DNA of 64,000 nucleotides, taken from Burkholderiales bacterium (lineage in GTDB: Bacteria > Pseudomonadota > Gammaproteobacteria > Burkholderiales > Burkholderiaceae_C). Shown here piece after piece: positions 8,604 to 17,277 of the stretch (the first letter of the stretch is position 1; each line of letters starts with the position of its first letter). Location of the stretch: NCBI GenBank assembly GCA_016223165.1, contig JACRPO010000008.1:124001-188000 (forward strand), written 5' to 3'. Below the pieces are notes generated by a model. That model was not told the DNA's origin. It saw nothing but the letters and a program-made list of their open reading frames with translations, and made no database searches. The position numbers were made by a program, and so were the translations under genes.

Positions 8604-8618
8604 CTTGCAATGTGCAAG
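8604..8618. promoter_or_regulatory. Palindromic operator for HxlR-family regulator
   Basis: CTTGCA-ATG-TGCAAG is a perfect 6-bp inverted repeat with a 3-bp centre, 11 bp before the HxlR ATG at 8630 and about 115 bp before the divergent membrane-protein start. The position suggests autorepression and control of the neighbour. Confidence 0.6.
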
Positions 8619-8629
8619 CCTATGCCAGA

Positions 8630-9064
8630 ATGCGACGATCCGACATGACTGCTCCGACGGCCCGAGACCAGCGATCCGGCTGCCCCATCAGCATCGCGCT
8701 CGAGTTGCTGGGGGATGCCTGGTCACTGCTGATCGTGCGTGACCTGATGTTCAAGGAACGCCGGACCTACAAGGACTTCCTGGAGGGCGGCGAAGGGATC
8801 GCCTCGAACATCCTCGCCGACCGCTTGCGAAGGCTCGAGGCCGCCGCCATCGTCCGCAAGCAGCGCGATCCGGCAGATGCGCGCAGCTTCGTCTATCGGC
8901 TCACGGCCAAGGGCATCGATCTCGCGCCCGTGCTCGTCGAGCTGGTGATCTGGTCCGCCCGGCACGAGGTCACCGACGCACCGCCCTCGGTGGTCAAGAC
9001 CATGCGCAACGATCGAACCGGCTTCATCGCCGATGTTCGAAAGCGGTGGCAAGCCGGGGCTTGA
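8630..9064 (+). CDS. HxlR-family helix-turn-helix regulator
   Basis: A 144-residue MarR-like winged-helix regulator of the HxlR family. The N-terminal CPISIALELLGDAWSLLIVRDLMF carries the usual Cys and the GDxWxxLIxRDL signature. FKDFLEGGEGIASNILADRLRRLE-type recognition helices and the wing (YRLTAKGIDLAPVL) follow. HxlR proteins often sense electrophiles or oxidants through the N-terminal Cys. An in-frame ATG at 8645 is an alternative start. The palindrome at 8604-8618 is its probable site. Confidence 0.88.
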   Translation: MRRSDMTAPTARDQRSGCPISIALELLGDAWSLLIVRDLMFKERRTYKDFLEGGEGIASNILADRLRRLEAAAIVRKQRDPADARSFVYRLTAKGIDLAPVLVELVIWSARHEVTDAPPSVVKTMRNDRTGFIADVRKRWQAGA

Positions 9065-9065
9065 T

Positions 9066-9139
9066 CGACTCGCCGGCTCACCGATTCACTGATTCGCCGA
9101 CTCACTGACTCGCTGACTCGCCCACTCACTGATTCGCTG
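9066..9139. repeat. Degenerate 8-bp tandem repeats
   Basis: The 74 bp after the HxlR stop consist of imperfect units of the type CTGACTCG/CTGATTCG/CCGACTCA. This looks like a microsatellite or decayed array. No gene or hairpin terminator is evident. Confidence 0.6.
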
Positions 9140-9158
9140 CGCACCTGCCGCCGAAACA

Positions 9159-9290
9159 TCAGTCCGCCGCCAGCGCCTGGATGATCGGGCAACCGCTCTC
9201 CCTCGCCCCGGCATCGCACCGGCGCAGCAGCCCTGTCAGCGCCTTGCGCATCGCCTTCAGGCCGGCGAGCTTGGCCTCGGATCGAGCGGT
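9159..9290 (-). pseudogene. C-terminal fragment of MerR-family regulator
   Basis: On the minus strand the region encodes a MerR-type tail (EAKLAGLKAMRKALTGLL, then CPIIQALAAD and stop) very like the end of the MerR-type fragment at 41916-42239. An in-frame TGA at about 9291 and loss of the whole DNA-binding half show that it is a remnant. The break falls exactly where the next plus-strand reading frame begins. Confidence 0.75.
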
Positions 9291-9310
9291 TCAGAGGCGA
9301 AGAACAGTGG

Positions 9311-9559
9311 GTGTCGACCTACTCGTCGCGCAGCGTGCGCTTCCCCGCAGTGTTCAATGCCCGAACCTCCAAGAGCCTCAATCTCCGTGTTGGAGACATC
9401 GTTCGCGTACGCATCGACGACTATCGCAAGGTCGACTCGTACTACCGGATCAAGTCAGTAGAAGAGGTGCTGTGCCGGGCCGCCGAACCTGGTTTCGACG
9501 CCTGCTCCGAGCGCCACCCGCTCGGCTGGACGCTGAAGTCCGGGCGGGAAGTCCGATAG
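9311..9559 (+). CDS. Short hypothetical protein, probably 5'-truncated
   Basis: Up to 82 residues from a GTG: basic, with a plausible soluble core (VRFPAVFNARTSKSLNLRVG, VRVRIDDYRKVDSYYRIKSVEEVL). The frame stays open upstream through the junction with the MerR remnant, so the original start may have been lost in the same rearrangement. No family was recognised and there is no convincing ribosome-binding site. Confidence 0.35.
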   Translation: MSTYSSRSVRFPAVFNARTSKSLNLRVGDIVRVRIDDYRKVDSYYRIKSVEEVLCRAAEPGFDACSERHPLGWTLKSGREVR

Positions 9560-9891
9560 AAGCGTGGACCGCTGCGACAAGCCGCCGCCAAGCGACCCGC
9601 GACCAGGTCGCCTGGCATCGACACCACCGCCGGCGAGGCTTCTGTGAGCCACCCGGATGGGTTGGCGGTTGAACCACTCGAGGCTGGCCCAGCGGACGGG
9701 CCGCCTCGAGAACATCGGCATGCGCCGTGCACTCCTGCCTCGGTAGGTTCATCCCCGGTCGCTTACCGCCAGGCTGACGATGCCTTCGATATGGAGGCGC
9801 TGTTCCAGACCGACAGGAGATGGCGGTGCGCCCGACACGACCTGCGGCGGCGGGGACCGACACTGCCTACGTTGTCCGCGGGATCGCGCGG
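9560..9891. other. Gap without a supportable gene
   Basis: About 330 bp between a truncated gene and the anti-sigma gene. I see no convincing ORF, RNA or promoter. A minus-strand phrase (SLEWFNRQP) faintly recalls an IS3 transposase but is too short to call. Confidence 0.5.
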
Positions 9892-10101
9892 TCAACCATC
9901 GCCCGCAACAGCGTCGCGGGCCTTCCCCTTGCCTTCCGCATACGCCTGCATCACCTGCCGAATCGTCTTCAATTGCTTGCGGTAGTTCGTGCAGCCGCTG
10001 CACATCATCAGATGCGCGCGCAGGGACACCTGCTCGCCGAGCTTCAGCGGGCGCTCCATCTCGGCCGAGCAGACCTCGGTCACTTCCTTGCAACTCAGCA
10101 T
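9892..10101 (-). CDS. Zinc-finger (zf-HC2-like) anti-sigma factor
   Basis: A 69-residue soluble protein with an N-terminal MLSCKEVTEVCSAEMERPL segment and the zinc-binding HLMMCSGCTNYRKQL motif (HxxxCxxC). This is the minimal ZAS anti-sigma fold without a membrane anchor. It overlaps the 3' end of the sigma gene by 7 bp, so it should bind that sigma. Similar small proteins are at 35242-35475 and 41142-41366. Release is probably triggered by zinc loss or thiol oxidation (known for ZAS proteins). Confidence 0.82.
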   Translation of the reverse strand: MLSCKEVTEVCSAEMERPLKLGEQVSLRAHLMMCSGCTNYRKQLKTIRQVMQAYAEGKGKARDAVAGDG

Positions 10102-10739
10102 GACGCACCCTCCGGCCGGCCCCATCCGGTATCCATGCATGCCCTGAGCTTGAGGCGGGCCCGATGCAGGATGACGTGGCAGTTGCTCGTCGTGATGCCC
10201 AGCTGGCTGCAGATTTCGTCGGTTTCGAAGCCCAGGAACTCGCGCATCATGAACACCCGCGCGGTGGCCGGCGGCAGGTGGTCCAGGCAGGTCTCGAAGA
10301 CGGCCCAGAACTGCCGCGTCTGCATGGACTGCTCGGGGTCGGGCCAGGCCGCTGGACGAGGACCGTCGCGCCAGCCGCCCCGTTCGTTGAACAGTGCCTC
10401 CAGGTTCTCCTGCCAGTCGTCGTCGTCGTTGACCAAACTTGACATGGTGACGGTTCGAGGGGCCTGTCGCAGATGGTCGATGATGCGGTTGCGCAGGATG
10501 GCGAAGACCCAGGTCTTCAGGGCCGATCGACCGGCGAACGACGATGACTTGCGCAACGCGGCTTCGATGGATTCCTGCACCAGATCCTCCGCGGTCTCGG
10601 CGTGGCGTAACTGGAGCTGGGCAAAGCGCAACATGTCGGCTCGCAGGGACAACAGGGCCTCGGCGCCGATGCCTCGCACGGAGCCATGGGTCCCTGCCGC
10701 CGCCCCTGGCTCGGACACTTCAGCCGATGCGCGTTGCAC
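10095..10739 (-). CDS. ECF-type sigma factor (paralogue of 53062-53736)
   Basis: A 214-residue sigma factor. Region 2 reads LRFAQLQLRHAETAEDLVQESIEAALR and KTWVFAILRNRIIDHLR; region 4 reads LPPATARVFMMREFLGFETDEICSQLGIT, then CHVILHRARLKLRACM. A long acidic linker (NDDDDWQENLEALFNE) and a PxxWPDPEQSMQTRQFW phrase mark this sub-type. It starts one base after the NrtS-like stop and overlaps the anti-sigma gene, so 11489-9892 reads as one four-gene operon. Confidence 0.88.
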   Translation of the reverse strand: MQRASAEVSEPGAAAGTHGSVRGIGAEALLSLRADMLRFAQLQLRHAETAEDLVQESIEAALRKSSSFAGRSALKTWVFAILRNRIIDHLRQAPRTVTMSSLVNDDDDWQENLEALFNERGGWRDGPRPAAWPDPEQSMQTRQFWAVFETCLDHLPPATARVFMMREFLGFETDEICSQLGITTSNCHVILHRARLKLRACMDTGWGRPEGASC

Positions 10740-11018
10740 TCAGCCGCCCTTCACCCGCTCGGCCTCGTTGCGCGCCGCGCTGTAGCTCGACACGCAGAAA
10801 GGCACGACAAAGTTCATCGCCACCTGCCACAGGTTCACCGTGTGATGAGTCCAGAACTGCTGGCCGTTGTTGATCAGATTGAGCACGGTTCCAACCACGA
10901 ACGCCACCTTCAGCGCGGCCCAGGCAATGCGCCGGCTGTACATCAGGGCGAAGACTGAAGGATGGCGCAACGAGGTGCCAGACGATGCGGCTGTCGGCTC
11001 CGGCGCGCTCATCGACAT
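10740..11018 (-). CDS. Small membrane protein, NrtS-like
   Basis: A 92-residue protein with two membrane helices (AALKVAFVVGTVLNLINNGQQFW; LWQVAMNFVVPFCVSSYSAA). The pattern matches the NrtS family described as nitrate/nitrite transporter subunits. Because it lies between a receiver-like gene and a sigma gene, its role here may be regulatory or redox-related rather than nitrate transport. Spacing is 9 bp upstream and 0 bp downstream, which supports one transcript. Confidence 0.65.
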   Translation of the reverse strand: MSMSAPEPTAASSGTSLRHPSVFALMYSRRIAWAALKVAFVVGTVLNLINNGQQFWTHHTVNLWQVAMNFVVPFCVSSYSAARNEAERVKGG

Positions 11019-11027
11019 GGCCAGCCC

Positions 11028-11489
11028 TCAACCGAAGTGAGACCGCAGGGCCTGCACAGCGGCCTCCTGCAATCCGCCGGCAAGCAGGTCCTCCTTGCGC
11101 AGCACGAGGAAGGTCGAGGCGCGGTCCTGCGCGGCACCACTGCGGTAGTCCTGCGGGGCGACGATGACCGGCGCGCTCACCAGGGCCTTGACCGCGCGTT
11201 CCGTGCTCAGCCGCATGGTCGCGGCATCAGCCATGCCGGCAAAGACCACCGGCAGGCGCGGCAACCGCTCGCGCACCCGGCGGAACACCGTCGCGGCATC
11301 GGCATCGACGGTCGAGCTCACGGCCGTCGAGATGATGGCGCCACACAATGCGCTGCCCAGTTCCTGCGCCAGGTGCTCCAGGTCCCGCGCCCCAACCGGC
11401 GTGTAACCCGCCTCGAGCAAGAAGGGCCGCATCTGGTTGACGATGAAGAAGTGCGGTCGGGCAAGCAGAACGCGTCTTTCTGTGGCCAT
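11028..11489 (-). CDS. Receiver-like protein without phospho-site consensus
   Basis: A 153-residue protein with an alternating beta/alpha pattern (RRVLLARPHFFIVNQMRPFLLEAGY, GAIISTAVSSTVDADAATVFRRVRERLPRLPVVFAGMAD, ALVSAPVIVAPQDY). It resembles a response-regulator receiver but lacks the acidic pair and the usual Asp context. It probably provides protein-protein contacts. It is the first gene of the NrtS-sigma-anti-sigma operon; 185 bp separates it from the bufferin operon upstream. Confidence 0.6.
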   Translation of the reverse strand: MATERRVLLARPHFFIVNQMRPFLLEAGYTPVGARDLEHLAQELGSALCGAIISTAVSSTVDADAATVFRRVRERLPRLPVVFAGMADAATMRLSTERAVKALVSAPVIVAPQDYRSGAAQDRASTFLVLRKEDLLAGGLQEAAVQALRSHFG

Positions 11490-11674
11490 CGAGGGATCCT
11501 ATGGGGTGCTTGGTCTCGACCACTTCGGCTGGCAGGCCCGAAAACTGAAGCGCGGGACGGGTCGAGCGGCCCTTCATGTGACCGAAGCCGGACTGACGGC
11601 GCCCTTCTGATCTGACGACTCGATGCCGCCGCACTCTCGGCCGCGCCGGCATCGGGCAACGCACGCCGACATCA

Positions 11675-12223
11675 TCAACGACTGGCGGCCCTGCGCGACG
11701 CCAGCCAGTGGTCCACCGACCATTTGCCCGGACCACGCGCCATGAGGTAGAGCAGCACCGCGGCCCAGGTGCCATGCGTCGCGTAGGCGCCGGGATAGAC
11801 GAAGACCTGGATCACCAGCGTCATGCCCAGCAGCGCCAGCGCCGAGAAGCGCGTGGCCAGTCCGACCAGGATGAGCACAGGCAGCACATGCTCTGCGGCG
11901 GCTGCCATCGGGGCCGCGATCCCCGGCCCGATGAACGGCAGCTTGTACTCGTCCTGGAACAACGCCAGCGCGGACTCCGAAAGGCTCGGCCAACCGAGCT
12001 TGAACTCGCCCGAGACCAGGTTGATCACCAGGCCCTGGATCTTGGTCTGCCCCGAGTTCCAGAAGACCGCCGCGATCGAGAAGCGCGCGATGAACGCGAT
12101 CAGCGTGTGCGGGATGCGTTCGAGCAGGCCGATGGCCAGGCCGATCAGACGCGCGATCGGCGACCCGGCGGCTGGGGCGTTGTCGTGGCCGGTCCGTGCC
12201 GTGGACGTTGCGGACGTGTTCAT
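11675..12223 (-). CDS. DoxX-family membrane protein of bufferin operon
   Basis: A 182-residue DoxX-type protein with four membrane segments (LIAFIARFSIAAVFWNSGQTKI; MAAAAEHVLPVLILVGLATRFSALALLGMTLVIQVF; WAAVLLYLMARGPG). DoxX proteins often accompany bufA/B/C genes (sometimes called BufD). Its start overlaps the bufC stop by 4 bp. It may serve membrane redox or copper handling; this is inference from context. Confidence 0.82.
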   Translation of the reverse strand: MNTSATSTARTGHDNAPAAGSPIARLIGLAIGLLERIPHTLIAFIARFSIAAVFWNSGQTKIQGLVINLVSGEFKLGWPSLSESALALFQDEYKLPFIGPGIAAPMAAAAEHVLPVLILVGLATRFSALALLGMTLVIQVFVYPGAYATHGTWAAVLLYLMARGPGKWSVDHWLASRRAASR

Positions 12224-13041
12224 GCAGGCAGCCTTGGCGGTAGGTGAAGGGAGGTGAGCACACCGTGGGCCAGCAGTGGCGACAAGGTGGCAGTGAGATC
12301 GAACGCCGGCGCGGCGGCCCCGGCGCGCGCAGCCGCCTCGCCCAGGTCGAGCCCGAGGCGTAGGGCATCGACAAAGGCGACCGCGCCCTCGGGCGCCCGC
12401 AGCACCAGCACATCCAGCCCCGACCGAAGGACCAGGGCGCTCTCCGGCGCATCGACGTCGACCGGGGCCATGCCGCCTTCGATGCCGCCCTCGGTCTGGT
12501 GGGCCACCCACAACGTGACCACGGCAAACGGCGACTGGAGCGTCGACAGCGACGGATGCAGAACCAGCTGCAACTCGCCCATCCTGTCGCCGCTGGCCAG
12601 CGCCAGGCTGACCACCTCGTCGGACACCGGGTCCGCATCGGCGGCGTGATAGGCCGCCACCCGCGCCACCTCGAGACGCGCGACATCGGCGAGGTAGGGC
12701 AGCGCCCGCGCGGGCTCGAACGCGGCGATGAAGGACGGGAAGTCCCGACCATAGTGGGCCAGCACCTGCGAGCGGGGCGGCGACTGGCGCACGAAGATCG
12801 CCGCCATGGCACGGAAGAACTCCTGACCCACCAACTGCTGGATCACGGGGAACGTTTCGGCCAGCGCATCGACCAGCGAACTGACGACGTTGTTGCGGTA
12901 CACCGCCAGACGCGCGCGCGGGTCGGAGCCGTTCCAGGCGCGCAAGCCCCGCGGAACGGCGAGTTGTGGATCGAGCAACGCAGCGGCGAAGTCAAGCTGG
13001 CTGCCCGACGCGCCGGAGGTTCCCTCGCGAGCCGCCGTCAT
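12220..13041 (-). CDS. bufC: BufC/HvfC-type protein (DUF2063)
   Basis: A 273-residue protein with an N-terminal DUF2063-type helical domain ([67 protein letters not shown]). This is the partner that delivers the precursor peptide to the DUF692 enzyme in bufferin/HvfB systems. It overlaps bufB by 4 bp and the DoxX gene by 4 bp. All residues expected of an intact ORF are present. Confidence 0.85.
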   Translation of the reverse strand: MTAAREGTSGASGSQLDFAAALLDPQLAVPRGLRAWNGSDPRARLAVYRNNVVSSLVDALAETFPVIQQLVGQEFFRAMAAIFVRQSPPRSQVLAHYGRDFPSFIAAFEPARALPYLADVARLEVARVAAYHAADADPVSDEVVSLALASGDRMGELQLVLHPSLSTLQSPFAVVTLWVAHQTEGGIEGGMAPVDVDAPESALVLRSGLDVLVLRAPEGAVAFVDALRLGLDLGEAAARAGAAAPAFDLTATLSPLLAHGVLTSLHLPPRLPA

Positions 13042-13991
13042 GCGCCACCCCAGTACAGGCCACGGCCGAGATCGCAGCGGCTCGGCTCAGCGTGCGCGCG
13101 CATCACCTCCTCGGCGCGGCCGGCCTCGGCCAGCAAGGTGGCCAAGGCGGGCACGTCGTTGTCGCGCTCCAGCAGCGTCGGCACGGGGCCCAGCCGCGCG
13201 ATCACGCGGGCATACAGGCCCCAGACCACGTCGTCCACCGGGCTGCCGTGGCTGTCGATGAGCAGTGGCGCGCCGGCAGCATCCTGGTCCCGCGCGAAGC
13301 CCGCCAGGTGAACCTCGCCCACGTCCCTCAGCGGCAGGTCGCGCAGGTAGGCCAGCGCATCCCGGCCGTGGTTGGTGCAGGACACATGCACGTTGTTGAC
13401 GTCCAGCAGCAGCCCGCAGCCCGTGCGCTTCAGGACCTGGCGCAGAAACTCGGTTTCGCTCATCGTCGAGGCTTCGAACTCGACGTAGGTCGACGGGTTT
13501 TCGAGCAGCATGCGACACCGCAGCCGCTCCTGCACACGGTCGATGTGGTCGCAGACGCGGTCGAGCGTGACCCGGTCGTAGGGCACGGGCAGCAGGTCGT
13601 TGAAGAAGGTGCCGCCGTGGCTGGACCACGCGAGATGTTCGGAGAACGAAGCGGGCTGGTAGCGATCGATCAACGCGGCCAGTCGGTCGAGGTGGCCCTC
13701 GTCCAACGGCTCGGCGCCGCCAATCGACAAGCCGACGCCGTGCAAGGACAGCGGGTAGTGTTCGCGCACCCGGCCCAGGAAGTGATGAAAGGGCCCGCCT
13801 TCGACCATGTAGTTCTCGGCGTGCACCTCGAAGAAGCCGATATCGGGGCGCGTGGACAGCACCTCGCGGTAGTGTTGAGGCTTCAGGCCGATGCCGGCTC
13901 GCCACGGCAAGCCGGCCGCCGCGCCACGCACACCCGCCGCCGACGACGGGTCGGCCGCAGTCCGGCGGAGGGCTCGATCAGCGATCGGCAT
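13038..13991 (-). CDS. bufB: BufB/HvfB-type multinuclear iron enzyme (DUF692, MNIO)
   Basis: A 317-residue TIM-barrel enzyme of the MNIO family (MbnB/TglH/HvfB). Conserved metal-site segments are visible: [56 protein letters not shown] and EVHLAGF. Family enzymes convert peptide cysteines to oxazolone/thioamide or thiooxazole groups using several iron ions. The substrate should be the Cys-containing bufA product encoded just upstream. Confidence 0.9.
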   Translation of the reverse strand: MPIADRALRRTAADPSSAAGVRGAAAGLPWRAGIGLKPQHYREVLSTRPDIGFFEVHAENYMVEGGPFHHFLGRVREHYPLSLHGVGLSIGGAEPLDEGHLDRLAALIDRYQPASFSEHLAWSSHGGTFFNDLLPVPYDRVTLDRVCDHIDRVQERLRCRMLLENPSTYVEFEASTMSETEFLRQVLKRTGCGLLLDVNNVHVSCTNHGRDALAYLRDLPLRDVGEVHLAGFARDQDAAGAPLLIDSHGSPVDDVVWGLYARVIARLGPVPTLLERDNDVPALATLLAEAGRAEEVMRAHAEPSRCDLGRGLYWGGA

Positions 13992-14027
13992 GGGGCGGCG
14001 GCTCGGTGCGCACAGCAGGTCTGACGG

Positions 14028-14327
14028 TCAGGCCTTCTTTTCCTTGAAGGCCGCCAGTTGACCGAAGCCCGTGGGAGAGGTCTTCGACGCGGTCTTCTCG
14101 CAAGTGCCCTTGGGCACCAGCGACCAGGCGTTGCCCTGGTAGTCGACCTTGGAGGTGCCGGCGCAGGTGGTTCCAGGGCCGGCCGCGCAATCGTTCTTGC
14201 CCTTCAGGGCGACGCCGAAGCACTTGTCCTTGTCAGCCATCTGCGCGGCGGCCGGCAGCGCCGTGAAGGCCGCACCGAGGGCCAGGGCCAGGGCGATCGC
14301 GGGAATCTTGGGGTTGGTTTGGGTCAT
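14028..14327 (-). CDS. bufA: Bufferin precursor BufA1-type (DUF2282)
   Basis: A 99-residue precursor with a Sec signal peptide ([23 protein letters not shown]). The mature DUF2282-type core holds four cysteines ([35 protein letters not shown]). These are the residues modified by the MNIO enzyme to make a periplasmic copper-binding bufferin (known for Caulobacter). A good AGGAGA ribosome-binding site precedes the ATG. A class B ECF promoter lies 83 bp upstream. It is the first gene of the bufA-bufB-bufC-DoxX operon. Confidence 0.88.
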   Translation of the reverse strand: MTQTNPKIPAIALALALGAAFTALPAAAQMADKDKCFGVALKGKNDCAAGPGTTCAGTSKVDYQGNAWSLVPKGTCEKTASKTSPTGFGQLAAFKEKKA

Positions 14328-14409
14328 GGGACTCTCCTGAAACGGTTGAGGGTTGAGGCGGATTCGCTCGCCGATCAGCCGCGCCGGGGCGCGACCTTCG
14401 CGATGTATA

Positions 14410-14435
14410 GACGAGCCTGGCTGCCGTGGCCTTAC
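14410..14435 (-). promoter_or_regulatory. Class B ECF promoter of bufferin operon (GTAAGG-N16-CGTC)
   Basis: The minus strand has GTAAGG (14430-14435), a 16-bp spacer and CGTC (14410-14413) followed by TATAC. It points to bufA. Its boxes are identical to those of the divergent site at 14509-14534. Confidence 0.75.
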
Positions 14436-14508
14436 AGGTCGGCCGGAGATTTCGTGGCGCCAGTCCATCCCGGCATGCGATGGGGCATCCCGCTGCGGCG
14501 CCGACGTT

Positions 14509-14534
14509 GTAAGGATCCAGGGCGCCACCGCGTC
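14509..14534 (+). promoter_or_regulatory. Class B ECF promoter of the DEP gene (GTAAGG-N16-CGTC)
   Basis: GTAAGG (14509-14514), a 16-bp spacer and CGTC (14531-14534) followed by TATG. It points to the DEP-domain gene at 14573, so bufferin and DEP genes are probably induced together. Confidence 0.75.
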
Positions 14535-14572
14535 TATGAGGAGCCGAAAGCGAACAGGATTTCGCAAATGAA

Positions 14573-15709
14573 ATGAGAAGGGATGCGTCTGGACAAGTGG
14601 TGGTGGTTGCGGGTGGTGATGCTGACATGACCCGTCCTTCGGAAGCCACCGTCCTGCTCGACCTGCCGGCTGTGGCAGGGCGCAGCGCGCTGCGTGCCGG
14701 CCTGATGGCCATGCGCGTGGCACCGACGGCCTTGCCGGCCGACCGTCGCGGCCGGGACTCCGTGCTGCGGACCCTGGCAGACAGGCCACGCGCGGTGGCC
14801 TTCGTCGACATCTCCCAAGGCGGTGCCAGCATGCCGCCGACCCTGCTGCAGCTCGACGCCACGCTGCCGCGAGACGCGAGCCGGCAGCGCATCGTGCTCA
14901 CGCGCCTGGCAGCGGGCCCGGGCTTCGGCCACGTCAGCGATGCCGATCGCCGCTGGGTGCGGCACCTGGGCTTCGCCGACCTGATCGCCGAATTCGACGC
15001 CCAGGACTGCGAAGGCAGCTTGCGCGGCGCGCTCGACCTCGTTGCGCAGGCCCTGGCACTCGAGCCGCTGACGCCAGCCGAACTGGCCCGATATGCGCGG
15101 GTGATGAACGAGGTGCATGACGGGGCCTCGCCACGCGCCACGATCCGCACGCTCTGTGGCCTGTCCGCGGAGGCGCTCTGCGCGCTGCTCGGCCGGTCCC
15201 TGGACATCGCCGAGCGGACCTACCACCTGCAGCGCTACCCCCAATGCTTCGTCGGCAGCGAGGCGGCGGCCTGGATTTCGCGCCATCTCCAGCGTTCGGT
15301 GCCGGAGGCGTTGGCCTTGGGGCAGGCACTGATGTCGCTCGGGCTGTTGGTGCATGTGGCACATGAGCATCCCTTCCTCGACGACAAGCTCTTCTACCGC
15401 CTGGCGGCGTCGCACGCTGCGGGCGCGCTCGACCCCGGCGACGTGCTGACGGAGTTGATGGGAAGCAAAGGTGTGTCCATCGCCGACCGGAGCCACCTGG
15501 GCAAGCCCTACCCGCGCTGCTGGATCGGCTCGGAAGGCGTGGACCATCTCGTGGCCCGGCACGGCTTGCAGCGCCACGACGCCTGGGTGCTGCTGCACCG
15601 CCTGATGCAGTTCGGCCTGATCGAGCACGTCGTTCACGCACGGCCCTTCATCGACGGGGCCTTCTACTATCGCTTTGCCGGCCTGCCCGCGGACGGAGAA
15701 CACCGATGA
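14573..15709 (+). CDS. Protein with two C-terminal DEP domains
   Basis: A 378-residue protein. The N-terminal half (about 20-175) has a receiver- or hydrolase-like beta/alpha pattern ([43 protein letters not shown]). Two DEP-type winged helices follow (about 190-280 and 290-370) with parallel phrases [20 protein letters not shown] and [24 protein letters not shown] domains in eukaryotes bind membranes or receptors; bacterial roles are little known. It is controlled by the same promoter class as the divergent bufferin operon. An alternative start is the ATG at 14627. Confidence 0.72.
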   Translation: MRRDASGQVVVVAGGDADMTRPSEATVLLDLPAVAGRSALRAGLMAMRVAPTALPADRRGRDSVLRTLADRPRAVAFVDISQGGASMPPTLLQLDATLPRDASRQRIVLTRLAAGPGFGHVSDADRRWVRHLGFADLIAEFDAQDCEGSLRGALDLVAQALALEPLTPAELARYARVMNEVHDGASPRATIRTLCGLSAEALCALLGRSLDIAERTYHLQRYPQCFVGSEAAAWISRHLQRSVPEALALGQALMSLGLLVHVAHEHPFLDDKLFYRLAASHAAGALDPGDVLTELMGSKGVSIADRSHLGKPYPRCWIGSEGVDHLVARHGLQRHDAWVLLHRLMQFGLIEHVVHARPFIDGAFYYRFAGLPADGEHR

Positions 15710-15796
15710 CACGCGCCCGCCCGGCTCGCCTGGACACCTTGCCCCGCTGCAGCTACGCCCGCTGAGCGGCGAGCCAGGATCACTCCATCACACCCC

Positions 15797-16582
15797 ATGG
15801 CCGGCTTTCTCGACAGCATCACGCGCTGGCTCGGCGGACGGCTGAGCAGCTACCTGAGCCAGACGCACCACACGCACAGCCTGGCCGCGCCCACGGCTGC
15901 GGCCCGGTTGATGGCCTGCCTGCAACCGGGTGACGTGCTGCTCGTGGAAGGACAGAGCCGCTTCAGCGTCGCGATCAAATACCTGACGCAGTCCACCTGG
16001 TCGCATGCGGCCTTGTATGTCGGAGGCGCCAGCGGCTTGATGGATGCGCTGGGGCGCCCCCGCTGCTTCCTGGAGGCCGACCTGCGCGAGGGCGTGCGGG
16101 TGGTCAGCGTGGCCGAGTACGCCGGCCTGCACTGCCGCGTATGCCGGCCGGTGGGTCTGGATGCCGACGAGGTCGACGCCCTCATCCGCCATGCCATGGC
16201 CCGGTTGGGCCACCAGTACGACCTGAAGAACGTCATCGACCTGGCGCGCTACCTGCTGCCCACACCGCCGGTGCCGGTGCGCTGGCGCCGCCGCATGCTG
16301 GCGCTGGGCAGCGGGGACCCGACGCGCGCGATCTGTTCCACGCTCATCGCCCAGGCCTTCCAGTCCGTTCGCTACCCGATCCTGCCCATCATCGAGAACG
16401 TGCCGTCCAAAGACCCGATGTGCGCCGGTTGCATTGACGAGATCCTGCATGTGCGCCACCACAGCCTCTTCGCGCCGCGTGACTTCGACGTGTCGCCCTA
16501 CTTCGCGGTGATCAAGCCGTCCCTGGCTTCGGGGTTCGACCCCCATGCGCTGGCGTGGCAGCTCGACGAAGTGGCGGCATGA
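15797..16582 (+). CDS. Permuted papain-like (YiiX/YebB-type) cysteine hydrolase
   Basis: A 261-residue NlpC/P60-superfamily protein in permuted order. The His-bearing strand STWSHAALYVGG (about residue 70) comes before the nucleophile region ICSTLIAQAF (about 180). This matches YiiX/YebB-like enzymes, whose substrates are poorly known and may be lipid or peptide amides. There is no clear signal peptide. Its stop overlaps the next gene's ATG, making a three-gene operon to 18407. Confidence 0.8.
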   Translation: MAGFLDSITRWLGGRLSSYLSQTHHTHSLAAPTAAARLMACLQPGDVLLVEGQSRFSVAIKYLTQSTWSHAALYVGGASGLMDALGRPRCFLEADLREGVRVVSVAEYAGLHCRVCRPVGLDADEVDALIRHAMARLGHQYDLKNVIDLARYLLPTPPVPVRWRRRMLALGSGDPTRAICSTLIAQAFQSVRYPILPIIENVPSKDPMCAGCIDEILHVRHHSLFAPRDFDVSPYFAVIKPSLASGFDPHALAWQLDEVAA

Positions 16583-17277
16583 GGATGGCCGTCGCCTGCG
16601 CTGAGCCGAGCGCCGGCCTGCGCCAGGTGCAGGTGGCCGTGCTGGCCAAGGCCCCGATGCCCGGCCTGGCCAAGACGCGCCTGATACCGGCCCTGGGACC
16701 GCAGGGCACGGCGCGCCTGCAGCGCCGGTTGACGTGCGCCGCCGTGCGCACCGCGCTCGACGCCCGGCTGGGTGCGGTGACCTTGTGGTGCGCCCCCCAC
16801 GCGCAGCATCACTTCTTCCTGGCCTTGCACCAGGCCACGGGCGTGCAGTGTCTCGTGCAGCCGAGCGGCGACCTGGGTCAGCGCATGCGCACGGCTTTCC
16901 GCCTGCACTGCGAACAAGGCCCGCTTCTGCTGATCGGCACCGACTGCCCTCCCCTGACACCCGCCCACCTGCGCCAAGCCGCGCAGGCCTTGCTCGACGG
17001 CAGCGACGCCGTGTTCCACCCCGCCGAGGACGGCGGCTACGTGCTGGTCGGCCTGCGACGCCCGCAGGCCGAGCTCTTCGAAGGTATCGCCTGGAGCACC
17101 GCCGCGGTGATGGCCCAGACGCGCGAGCGAGCGCTGGCGGCAGGCTTGCGCATGCGCGAGTTCGAGACGCTGTGGGACCTGGATGTTCCGGCGGACCTCG
17201 TGCGTTGGCATGCGTGGCAAGGCCAGCCGCAGGCATCGACGTCGGCGCCCGCGCAGTCTGCAGCGGTGGCGACGTGA
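16579..17277 (+). CDS. DUF2064 / TIGR04282-type glycosyltransferase
   Basis: A 232-residue GT-A-fold protein with AKAPMPGLAKTRLIPALGP (nucleotide binding), LLIGTDCPPLTPAHL (DxD-like) and FHPAEDGGYVLVGL. The family occurs near radical SAM/arsenosugar and selenodomain genes. The sugar donor and acceptor are unknown. I start at ATGAGG, which overlaps the previous stop by 4 bp. It may cooperate functionally with arsS at 16-1035, although 15 kb lies between them. Confidence 0.8.
   Translation: MRMAVACAEPSAGLRQVQVAVLAKAPMPGLAKTRLIPALGPQGTARLQRRLTCAAVRTALDARLGAVTLWCAPHAQHHFFLALHQATGVQCLVQPSGDLGQRMRTAFRLHCEQGPLLLIGTDCPPLTPAHLRQAAQALLDGSDAVFHPAEDGGYVLVGLRRPQAELFEGIAWSTAAVMAQTRERALAAGLRMREFETLWDLDVPADLVRWHAWQGQPQASTSAPAQSAAVAT

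Noticed and set aside
9066..9139. Possible CRISPR-like array
   Set aside because: Units are 8 bp, imperfect and without spacers, so it is not a CRISPR; no other repeat-spacer array was seen in the window.
9455..9721. Minus-strand frame with SLEWFNRQP, faintly like an IS3 transposase end
   Set aside because: The similarity covers fewer than ten residues and the surrounding composition is that of a frame shadow.
11404..11430. GTAACC on the plus strand inside the receiver-like gene
   Set aside because: There is no matching -10 box at 16 bp and it is intragenic.
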